5,241 nucleotides of DNA, from the NCBI GenBank assembly GCA_023426275.1, contig JAFABC010000186.1, forward strand, positions 1 to 5,241, written 5' to 3'. Every line of letters starts with the position of its first letter. Position 1 is the stretch's first letter. This document shows positions 1 through 5,119 of this stretch, one piece after another. Under the pieces are notes generated by a model. That model saw nothing but the letters and a program-made list of their open reading frames with translations. It made no database searches and had not been told where the DNA came from. The DNA is from Pseudomonadota bacterium (GTDB lineage: Bacteria > Desulfobacterota > Desulfovibrionia > Desulfovibrionales > Desulfovibrionaceae). A program made the translations under genes and the position numbers.

Positions 1-31
1 GTTTTTCCCCTGGCAAGGCCAGGGGAAAAAC
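1..31. repeat. Perfect 14-bp palindrome at left edge
   Basis: Bases 1-14 (GTTTTTCCCCTGGC) are the exact reverse complement of bases 18-31, with a 3-base centre AAG. The arm has T's on its 5' side and A's on its 3' side on both strands, which is the reverse of an intrinsic terminator, where A's precede and U's follow. It is therefore not an obvious terminator. It joins directly onto the flanking repeat, sharing GGGGAAAAAC with it. The right edge of the window stops at GTTTTTCCCC, which would be the first part of the same palindrome, so the repeat probably continues past 5241. Confidence 0.7.
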
Positions 32-149
32 GCGCCGCCAAACGTTCGAAGCCCCACCGTCGGCCAACCCGACCAGCCGGGCAGCCATCCCCCCTTTCGG
101 GAGGGTCCGGGAGGGGGTGACCCCCTCCCGGCCGCCGGAGGCCTCTTCC
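22..149. repeat. Left copy of flanking inverted repeat
   Basis: This is an imperfect inverted copy of 5120-5241. The outer 37 bp (22-58) are the exact reverse complement of 5205-5241 and include a TTCGAA core. Bases 59-85 are poorly conserved. Bases 86-149 match the other copy again with a few substitutions and one indel. The inner section holds a short CCC-TTTC-GGG hairpin and a larger palindrome at 108-130. The copy starts 5 bp after the stop codon of the last gene. It encodes no plausible protein. From memory, GC-rich hairpin repeats of this style are scattered between genes in Desulfovibrio-type genomes, so a dispersed repeat is the likeliest identity. Terminal repeats of a mobile unit are an alternative, but no transposase is present. 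Confidence 0.8.
108..130 (-). terminator. Strong hairpin after the last gene; possible transcript end
   Basis: Bases 108-118 are the exact reverse complement of 120-130, centred on G119, so a very stable G+C stem can form about 25 nt beyond the stop codon at 155-157. The minus-strand transcript has an A-run at the stop codon (TAAAAAA) but no U-run after the stem, so it is not a canonical intrinsic terminator. It may stop or protect the 3' end of the operon transcript. The hairpin is also part of the flanking repeat, whose other copy preserves the pairing with different bases. Confidence 0.35.
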
Positions 150-154
150 GTTTT

Positions 155-1363
155 TTAATGCGACGCGTAATACGCGTTGGCGAACAGGGCGCCGGCTTCG
201 GCGATGAGCGCGCCGAGGTCGTTGGCCTCCAGCACGTCCCAGCCGATAAAGCCCACCCGCGCCCCTTCCGGCAGTCCCGAAGGGGCCAGCGGACAGGTGG
301 GCGGAATGAGCGCCCCGGCGGCGATGGCCGCGGTTTCCGGACCAAGAAAGAAGTCGAGCATCGGCCCCAGGGCCTGTTTGGCCTTTTCCTTGACCATGAC
401 GAACAGCGGCGAGACAAGTCCGCCCTCTTCCGGCCAGATGAGCCGCACGTCGTCGCGCCGGGGTGCGGCGCTGGCGAAGAAATACGGCATGACGCCGATG
501 GGCGGCGGATTGGTGCCCGGACCCGGCCGGAAAATCTGGGACGGATGGGTGTCGCAGACCATGGCCCGGCCAAGGGCCTCCACGGCCTTGGGGCCGTGGC
601 GCAGACGGATGTGCAGCAGCAGCGTGGAGTCGCCGGCCGTTTCCGGCGGCCCGCACAGGCCAATCTTGCCGGCGTAGGCCGGATCGAGCAGGTCGTCGAA
701 GGAACGCGGCACGGGCAGCCCGTCCAGGCGCGAGGTCACGACCGCCAGCACCAGCGGATTGACGGCGTAGATGCGGCACACCCCGCGCGGGTCGGCCAGT
801 CCGGTCCCGTCCAGGGCGGCATGGACCTCCTGCGGCAACTGGGCCAGCAGACCGCTGCCGGCAAAACGGTCGCGAAAGCTCTTGGACAAAAAGCCGTTGA
901 GCCCGGCCGACACGATCAGGTCCGGCACCTCCTCGGGGGAAACCAACCCCGAGGCCAGATCGTTGAGGGTGTGCTTGCCGCAGCTGTCCATAAAGATGCG
1001 CGGCCAGGGGAATTTTGGGCCGAGCCGCTCCTTGAGGTTTTCCAGGGCGATGGTCATGGGGGCCTTGAGCGGACAGGGCAGGCTCAAAAACATCCGCCAG
1101 CCCGGGCCGTCGGCGCGGTAGCCGTCGCAAAAAAGCGGGGTCATGCCCGTGGGCGGCCCGGCCGTGCGCAGGGCCTCGTCCAGGGCCCCGGCGGACAGCC
1201 CGTGCATGCCGAGCAGGGTGCGCAGCGTCAGAAACGGCGCGGCCGAAGCCAGGAATTCGGGATCGGTCACGGCGGTCACGCCGCTTGCGGCCAGCACGTC
1301 GCGGGCGGCCGGATGCCGGGCCAGAAAGCGGGTGACCGGCCAGTCAAGGGCCTCAGGTTCCAT
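155..1363 (-). CDS. Cytoplasmic substrate-binding-protein-like protein with N-terminal DUF1858-like domain
   Basis: This encodes 402 aa. Residues 1-65 resemble the small helical DUF1858/ScdA-N type domain: a short helix, 'HPAARDVLAASGV', then a 'LRTLLGMHGLS' helix. The remainder reads like a periplasmic-binding-protein fold of the iron/thiamine SBP type, with 'LPCPLKAP' near 95-102, 'MDSCGKHTLND' near 125-135, 'DLLDPAYAGKIGL' near 224-236 and 'FFLGPETAAIAAGALIP' near 338-354. No signal peptide, lipobox or transmembrane segment is visible at the N-terminus, so it should be cytoplasmic, which is unusual for this fold. Cysteines lie at about 79, 97, 128, 196, 237, 270 and 357. I chose the ATG at 1363 because it follows two overlapping Shine-Dalgarno sequences (1368-1379); an upstream start would run into the preceding gene. 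The gene overlaps the ABC ATPase gene by 11 bp, implying translational coupling. The ligand is unknown; a metal, oxyanion or cofactor is an inference from the GTPase neighbour. Confidence 0.85.
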   Translation of the reverse strand: MEPEALDWPVTRFLARHPAARDVLAASGVTAVTDPEFLASAAPFLTLRTLLGMHGLSAGALDEALRTAGPPTGMTPLFCDGYRADGPGWRMFLSLPCPLKAPMTIALENLKERLGPKFPWPRIFMDSCGKHTLNDLASGLVSPEEVPDLIVSAGLNGFLSKSFRDRFAGSGLLAQLPQEVHAALDGTGLADPRGVCRIYAVNPLVLAVVTSRLDGLPVPRSFDDLLDPAYAGKIGLCGPPETAGDSTLLLHIRLRHGPKAVEALGRAMVCDTHPSQIFRPGPGTNPPPIGVMPYFFASAAPRRDDVRLIWPEEGGLVSPLFVMVKEKAKQALGPMLDFFLGPETAAIAAGALIPPTCPLAPSGLPEGARVGFIGWDVLEANDLGALIAEAGALFANAYYASH

Positions 1364-2360
1364 AATCTCCTCCCTCCTTGGGCGCGGCCACGCTACGGCC
1401 GCGGCGCAGGTCCTCACGGGCCGCCGAAAGCACCCCGTCCAGTTTTGCCAGCACGGCCAGGGCCTCCCGCTCGGCCGGCGCGGTTTCGATGACCGCGGCC
1501 ACGGCCCCGCCGGAAAACACCAGCCGGCGCGAAGCCAGCAGGGCCAGCAGCGGGTCGTGGGTGGCCACGAGCACGATCTTGCCGCTGCCGGTCAGCAGCG
1601 AAATGGCCCGCCGACGGTCGATGCCGGCGTTTTCGATCTCGTCGACCAGCACGATGGGCGAGGCGCACAACCTGGCCACGTCGGCGATCATGAGCGCCCG
1701 GCTCTGGCCGCCGGACAGCGCGGTCAGGGGCGTGTCGGCGTCAAAGGGCTCGCCGGCCAGCTCGTTGGCCAGGGCGACCACCTCGGCGGCGGCCGTGGCG
1801 GCGTCGGCAATCAGCCGGCTTTCGGCGTGGGCCATGAGAAACGGCCCCACGGCCATGTCCATGACGAAATGCATGTTCTGGGACAGCTGGGCCACCAGCC
1901 GGCCGGACAGGGACAGCCGTCTGGCCGCGTCGGCGGGCGCGCCGTCGAGCAGCACCCGGCGGCCGGTCGGCGTGTCGCCGTCGGCCAGCCATTCGACATC
2001 GGCCAGAAACCGGCTCTTACCCGAGCCCGTGGGGCCGACCAGGGCGACCACGTCGCCGGGGCGCAGGGTCAGGTCCAGGCTTTCGGGCCGGCCGCGCTTG
2101 TCCGTGCCGCCGGCCACGGCCAGGGAGGCCACTTCCGGCCCGGTCGTGTCCAGGCGGGACAGGGCCTCGACAAAGCGGGCGAAGCGTTCGGCCAGCGCCT
2201 CCCGGGTCAGTCCGGCCTCGCCCAGGGCGTCCGGGGACAGGCCCGCGAAATAGGCCTCGGGCGTCTGCTCGGGCGCGGGCGCGGGCAGGCCCTGCAAGGT
2301 GAAGAAATCGCGGCCGGCGCCAAGCTCCCGCCACAGGTCGGCAAAGGGGCGCGTATTCAT
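1353..2360 (-). CDS. Soluble ABC-type ATPase without a permease partner
   Basis: This encodes 335 aa with every ABC ATPase motif intact: Walker A GPTGSGKS (109-116), a Q-loop region 'VAQLSQN' (156-162), signature LSGGQSRALMIA (215-226), Walker B IVLVDE (236-241), D-loop-like 'NAGID' (244-248, where SALD is usual) and the switch histidine in 'ATHD' (H268). The protein should bind and hydrolyse ATP as a dimer. About 95 residues precede the strands leading into Walker A, longer than a typical importer ATPase. A tail of about 50 residues, partly helical and charged, follows the last strand. No membrane segment is present and no permease gene is in the window. The ATG at 2360 overlaps the GTPase stop codon as ATGA. 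A GAGG sequence about 8 nt upstream is a modest ribosome site. The role is unassigned: it may drive conformational work on a protein or cofactor partner, or pair with a distant permease. Confidence 0.9.
   Translation of the reverse strand: MNTRPFADLWRELGAGRDFFTLQGLPAPAPEQTPEAYFAGLSPDALGEAGLTREALAERFARFVEALSRLDTTGPEVASLAVAGGTDKRGRPESLDLTLRPGDVVALVGPTGSGKSRFLADVEWLADGDTPTGRRVLLDGAPADAARRLSLSGRLVAQLSQNMHFVMDMAVGPFLMAHAESRLIADAATAAAEVVALANELAGEPFDADTPLTALSGGQSRALMIADVARLCASPIVLVDEIENAGIDRRRAISLLTGSGKIVLVATHDPLLALLASRRLVFSGGAVAAVIETAPAEREALAVLAKLDGVLSAAREDLRRGRSVAAPKEGGDYGT
1368..1379 (-). promoter_or_regulatory. Double Shine-Dalgarno that fixes the start of the binding-protein gene
   Basis: On the minus strand AAGGAGG (1379-1373) is followed directly by GGAGGA (1373-1368, sharing one base), 9 and 4 nt upstream of the ATG at 1363-1361. 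Both lie inside the last codons of the ATPase gene. This is the strongest ribosome binding site of the three-gene block and suggests that the last gene product is needed in larger amounts than the ATPase. Confidence 0.7.
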
Positions 2361-3055
2361 ACGGCCGCCTCGCCGAAATCCATCTTGCGCACGTTGCCCA
2401 TCTGATGGTCCTCGCCCACCCGGCGCTGGCCCAGGCAATAGGAACACACGGCCGCCGGCATGGTGAAGCGCAGGTTGGCCCCGTCAAGGCTCGGCGTCTC
2501 GGGCGCGCCGGCCAGGACATGGGCCAGGGCATCGGCCCCCTGCCCGGTCAGGCCGCTGACAAAAAGCACCGTGGCCTTGGGATTGACCCGGCGCACCCGG
2601 AAGGCGAACACCTCGCGTTCGGCCTGGGAGACCACGTCGCCCTTGGTCACGGCCACCACGTCGGCCAGCCGCAGCATGGGACCGATCTTGGCCGGGGTGT
2701 CCACGCCCGACAGGTTGTCCACCACGCACACGGCCAGCACGCCCTCGATATGGGGGGCGCAGCGGTTGCACAGCCCGGCGCTTTCGATGGCCAGGATCGA
2801 CAGGTTTTGGCGCAGGCCCCAGGCATGGGCGTCGGCGGCGTTGCACACGTAGAAATGGTCCGGGCACAGGGCCCCGGACAGGCCGAGCACGGCCGGCACC
2901 CCGGCCCGGGCGAAAGCCTCCTTGTCGCGGCTGCCCAGGCAGTCGAACTTGACCACGCCCAGGGAGAGGCCCCGCCCGGCCAGGATGGCGGCGGTTTTGA
3001 GCAAAATCGAAGTTTTGCCGGACGACGGCGGTCCGGCCACGGTAACGCATTTCAT
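2357..3055 (-). CDS. HypB-like P-loop GTPase, cysteine-rich (putative metallochaperone)
   Basis: This encodes 232 aa. A P-loop GPPSSGKTS lies at 8-16, 'VVKFDC' at 34-39, 'IESAGLCNRC' at 90-99, the G4 motif TKGD at 137-140 and a G5-like 'SGLTGQG' at 167-173. The order and wording parallel the nickel GTPase HypB: 'ESAGLCNRCAP' stands where HypB has 'ENVGNLVCP', and 'VCNAADAH' (70-77) resembles its 'GCHLDAH' metal-site segment. There are nine cysteines. Beyond the G domain a short tail carries CSYC (204-207) followed by H217 and basic residues. HypB-family proteins use GTP hydrolysis to deliver metal to enzyme active sites; a similar job is inferred here. No other hyp genes are in the window. 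I prefer the ATG at 3055, with GGAGG 12 nt upstream (3068-3072, somewhat far), over a TTG at 3094, because homologues begin just before the P-loop strand. This is the first gene of the overlapping three-gene block. Confidence 0.85.
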   Translation of the reverse strand: MKCVTVAGPPSSGKTSILLKTAAILAGRGLSLGVVKFDCLGSRDKEAFARAGVPAVLGLSGALCPDHFYVCNAADAHAWGLRQNLSILAIESAGLCNRCAPHIEGVLAVCVVDNLSGVDTPAKIGPMLRLADVVAVTKGDVVSQAEREVFAFRVRRVNPKATVLFVSGLTGQGADALAHVLAGAPETPSLDGANLRFTMPAAVCSYCLGQRRVGEDHQMGNVRKMDFGEAAV

Positions 3056-3105
3056 GTCGGGTTGTTTCCTCCGGCGTTCGTTGCGGCCGGACAAGGGTAC
3101 GGCGG

Positions 3106-3139
3106 GTCCCCCGATCAGGGCAAGCCCCGACCGGGGGAC
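3106..3139 (-). promoter_or_regulatory. Strong hairpin between trmO-like gene and GTPase gene
   Basis: Bases 3106-3113 (GTCCCCCG) pair exactly with 3132-3139 (CGGGGGAC), and inside the loop GGGC (3118-3121) can pair with GCCC (3124-3127). The element lies in the 101-bp gap after the trmO-like stop codon and about 50 bp before the GTPase start. The minus-strand transcript has no U-run after it, so a classical terminator is unlikely. It could lower read-through, or stabilise one half of a shared mRNA. Confidence 0.45.
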
Positions 3140-3156
3140 GCACGCCCTGCCGGGAC

Positions 3157-3651
3157 TCAGCGGAAGCGGTCGTCGGAGCGGTAGGTGCCGGCTTTTTTGG
3201 CTTTCGTGGCGAACCAGCCGACCCGGCCGGCGTCCCAGACATCGAAATGGGGCACGTAGGGCTTGATGTCGAGAATGGGGGTGCCGTCGAGCACGTCGAC
3301 ATTGCGCAGGCGCACGGTCAGTCCGTCCACGCCTTCGAGTTCCAGGACCGACAAGCCGATGGGGTTGGGCCGCTTGGGCGAGCGGGTGGCGAAGATGCCA
3401 TGGTCGGCGTTGTCCAGAAACGGCTTGACCGTCAGGTCGTAGCCGCTGACGCGGTGCAGATGGTAGAGCAAAAAGACGTGGGAAAATCCCTCGAGATCAC
3501 GCAGCCCCTCGGCGAAATCCGGGTGCACGTCCACACTGCCCATAACGCCCAGGGCGCCCACAGGCTGGACGGGCATCCCCTGGATGTCGTGGAAGGGAGA
3601 ATGCAAAATGCCGATGGGTCGGTAGGCGATGCCGTCAGAAATTTGGTTCAC
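3157..3651 (-). CDS. trmO: TrmO/TsaA-family tRNA t6A37 N6-methyltransferase
   Basis: This encodes 164 aa from GTG. TrmO uses S-adenosylmethionine to methylate N6-threonylcarbamoyladenosine at position 37 of certain tRNAs. Family signatures are clear: 'YRPIGILHSPFHDIQGMPVQP' region (10-30), 'GFSHVFLLYHLHR' (55-67), the hallmark 'ATRSPKRPNPIGLS' (88-101) and 'VLDGTPILDIKPYVPHFD' (120-137). It lacks the extra C-terminal domain of the 235-aa E. coli protein, as many bacterial and archaeal members do. I chose the GTG at 3651 because AAGGAA (3657-3662) sits 5 nt upstream and the family starts shortly before 'PIGIIHSPF'. An in-frame TTG at 3744 with a perfect AAGGAG (3750-3755) would add 31 Arg/Pro-rich residues encoded by hairpin-forming DNA; I think that part is untranslated leader. 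In anaerobes TsaA-like proteins sometimes lie near metal- or molybdenum-related genes, so a non-tRNA role is possible. Confidence 0.88.
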   Translation of the reverse strand: MNQISDGIAYRPIGILHSPFHDIQGMPVQPVGALGVMGSVDVHPDFAEGLRDLEGFSHVFLLYHLHRVSGYDLTVKPFLDNADHGIFATRSPKRPNPIGLSVLELEGVDGLTVRLRNVDVLDGTPILDIKPYVPHFDVWDAGRVGWFATKAKKAGTYRSDDRFR

Positions 3652-3662
3652 GGCGGTTCCTT

Positions 3663-3717
3663 GCGGGCGCGACGCCCGCGTCCGGGCATCCGGGGGCGAC
3701 GCACGTCGCCGGGATGC
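3663..3717 (-). promoter_or_regulatory. Two adjacent hairpins in the trmO-like gene leader
   Basis: Hairpin A: GCGGGCG (3663-3669) pairs with CGCCCGC (3673-3679) across a 3-nt loop; it ends right next to the Shine-Dalgarno at 3657-3662. Hairpin B: outer arms GCATCC (3686-3691) and GGATGC (3712-3717) enclose inner arms GGCGAC (3695-3700) and GTCGCC (3705-3710) with a GCAC loop. Both contain GCGACG/CGTCGC-type strings, so the two could also pair with each other, giving mutually exclusive folds. This may regulate ribosome access to the GTG start, or it may simply be a small structured repeat. Confidence 0.45.
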
Positions 3718-3756
3718 GGGTTCCTTGCAATACAGGCCAGTCAACGGGACTCCTTG

Positions 3757-3793
3757 GTATGGTAGCCATACAAAGTTGTCGCGCACAAGACAA
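3757..3793 (-). promoter_or_regulatory. Putative promoter overlapped by an operator-like palindrome
   Basis: On the minus strand TTGTCT (3793-3788) and TATGGC (3770-3765) form weak -35 and -10 matches with an ideal 17-bp spacer (3771-3787). The palindrome GTATGG-N3-CCATAC on the plus strand (3757-3762 and 3766-3771) covers the -10 box, as a repressor site would. A second inverted repeat, TTGTC-N8-GACAA (3776-3780 and 3789-3793), covers the -35 side. The site would drive the trmO-like gene and perhaps the three genes after it. The local DNA is more A+T-rich than its surroundings, as expected for a promoter. The regulator is not identifiable from sequence alone. Confidence 0.4.
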
Positions 3794-3849
3794 CCGCCTT
3801 AAATGACACGAAATAAAGTATCCGCGTGACAGCGTGGCAGACGCCCGGA

Positions 3850-5028
3850 TCAGGCGTCGAGCGTGGAGGAAACGCCGGAAAGCGCGTCGGCGTGCAGCAC
3901 CATGTCGCGGGCCATGTCCTTGGCCGCAAGCAGGGCCCTGTCGGCTCGTTCCAAAAAATCCGTGCCACCGCCTGCCGCGCCGCCCTGGCGACTCGACAGA
4001 CCGATGGTCACAGTCAGGGGGGTGGCGCAGCCCTGGCTGCGCCAATCATGGCCGGCCACGGCCCGGCGCAGCCGCTCGGCCACGGCCCCGGCCCGCTTAG
4101 GCGGCAGGCCGCCGAGCAGCACACAGAATTCATCGCCGCCGATGCGGGCCACGACGTCGCTGTCACGCACCTCGCCGGCCAGGATAAGGGCCAACCGGCG
4201 CAGGACCGCATCGCCCACGGCATGGCCGCAACCATCGTTGACGGCCTTGAAATGGTCGAGATCGACCAGGGCCACGCTCAGCCAGCCGTCGGTCTGCTCC
4301 ATGGTGCGTAGCGCCCGGGCGAAGGCCGCCTCGAACCCCCGGCGATTGCGCAGGCCGGTCAGGGGATCGAGATCGGCCAGCCGGCGCAACTCCTGCTCGG
4401 CCCGGTCGCGGTGCAACAGCACGAAGCCGAGCGTGCAGGCGGCCAGACTCGGCACGGAAAGCAGCAAAAAGGCGTTGGTCTCCGGGCCCGGGGTGAAGAT
4501 GTCCGGCCGCGGCGTCGTGACGGCCATCCACAGGCGCACGACAAAGGCCAGCGCGGCCAGCAGATAGCCCGCGCCGAGCATGACCAGCACGCCGCGATCA
4601 TGCTCCCGACGCCGGGCCAGGATGACGGCCGCAATCAGGCTGATCTGGGTCACATAAAGCAGCGAGGCGAAAAAAAGCCGCAGTCGTGGTTCATGCAAAA
4701 AGACGGTGAAAATAAGCAGCGCCGGCCCGAGCGGCAGCGCATAGACCCAGACCGGCCGGCGTTTGCCGAAAAAGACCTCGAATGAAGCCCAGTAACACGA
4801 CCAGGACAGGGTGAAAATCAGGTTGGCCACGATAATGGACAGCCCGTCGCCGATATGCCCGCGCAAGGCGAACAGCGGAGCCGACACGATCTGCGTCGCC
4901 AGCCCGGCCAGCCACAACCTCGCGCCCTTGGCCCGGTTGTCGGACAAGGCCACGGCCAGCAACACGGCCAGACAGACATGACTGCAAAAATAGATGATGC
5001 CGGCGGTACGAAAATCAAGATCGTACAT
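3850..5028 (-). CDS. Membrane diguanylate cyclase (7-TM-like sensor plus GGDEF domain)
   Basis: This encodes 392 aa. It makes cyclic di-GMP from two GTP. About seven hydrophobic helices cover residues 8-206 (roughly 8-28, 36-56, 62-86, 93-111, 117-138, 147-170, 185-206), with no recognisable PAS, HAMP or CHASE domain. After a short charged linker (207-217) comes a complete GGDEF domain: 'LADLDPLTGLRNRRGF' (217-232), 'VDLDHFKAVND' (255-265), GH-x4-D (268-273) and the active site GGDEF (297-301). RDSD at 288-291, five residues before GGDEF, is a canonical RxxD inhibitory site, so product feedback is expected. No EAL or HD-GYP domain follows. The ATG at 5028 is the only start that keeps the first membrane helix; the ribosome site is weak (CGGAC). 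It is separated from the trmO-like gene by 198 bp containing that gene's own promoter candidate, so it is probably a separate unit with no clear link to the other genes. Confidence 0.93.
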   Translation of the reverse strand: MYDLDFRTAGIIYFCSHVCLAVLLAVALSDNRAKGARLWLAGLATQIVSAPLFALRGHIGDGLSIIVANLIFTLSWSCYWASFEVFFGKRRPVWVYALPLGPALLIFTVFLHEPRLRLFFASLLYVTQISLIAAVILARRREHDRGVLVMLGAGYLLAALAFVVRLWMAVTTPRPDIFTPGPETNAFLLLSVPSLAACTLGFVLLHRDRAEQELRRLADLDPLTGLRNRRGFEAAFARALRTMEQTDGWLSVALVDLDHFKAVNDGCGHAVGDAVLRRLALILAGEVRDSDVVARIGGDEFCVLLGGLPPKRAGAVAERLRRAVAGHDWRSQGCATPLTVTIGLSSRQGGAAGGGTDFLERADRALLAAKDMARDMVLHADALSGVSSTLDA

Positions 5029-5052
5029 CGTCCGAAGAGATAGCCCGAATAC

Positions 5053-5101
5053 CAGCTCTCCGCAATTTTTTTATAGAGCTGCATTTGCAATGGTCGGACA
5101 A
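5053..5101 (-). promoter_or_regulatory. Putative promoter and inverted repeat upstream of the GGDEF gene
   Basis: On the minus strand TATAAA (5075-5070) is a good -10 match; the nearest -35-like box TTGTCC (5101-5096) is 20 bp away, longer than ideal. CAGCTCT (5053-5059) and AGAGCTG (5075-5081) form a 7-bp inverted repeat with a 15-bp A/T-rich centre that brackets the -10 box. It could be an operator or a leader hairpin. The A+T-rich stretch stands out in this GC-rich window. Support is limited to these short matches. Confidence 0.35.
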
Positions 5102-5119
5102 GTTGCAGTCACGGCGTGA

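Noticed and set aside
1..31. Intrinsic terminator
   Set aside because: The stem has the A and T runs on the wrong sides for either strand, so no U-run follows the hairpin.
158..1492. Long open frame of 444 codons on the plus strand
   Set aside because: It lies antisense to the binding-protein-like gene; its translation is rich in G, R, Q and H with no recognisable motif, typical of the opposite strand of a high-GC gene.
1143..2405. Plus-strand open frame of 420 codons opposite the ABC ATPase gene
   Set aside because: The translation is a low-complexity G/Q/H/R mix, whereas the minus strand carries a complete set of ABC motifs.
2405..3184. Plus-strand open frame opposite the GTPase gene
   Set aside because: It has the same G/H/Q-rich character and no motifs; the minus strand encodes a clear P-loop GTPase.
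3652..3786. N-terminal extension of the trmO-like protein from a GTG at 3786
   Set aside because: The extra residues are Arg/Pro-rich, overlap hairpins and the putative promoter, and are absent from the family; the GTG at 3651 has a good ribosome site.
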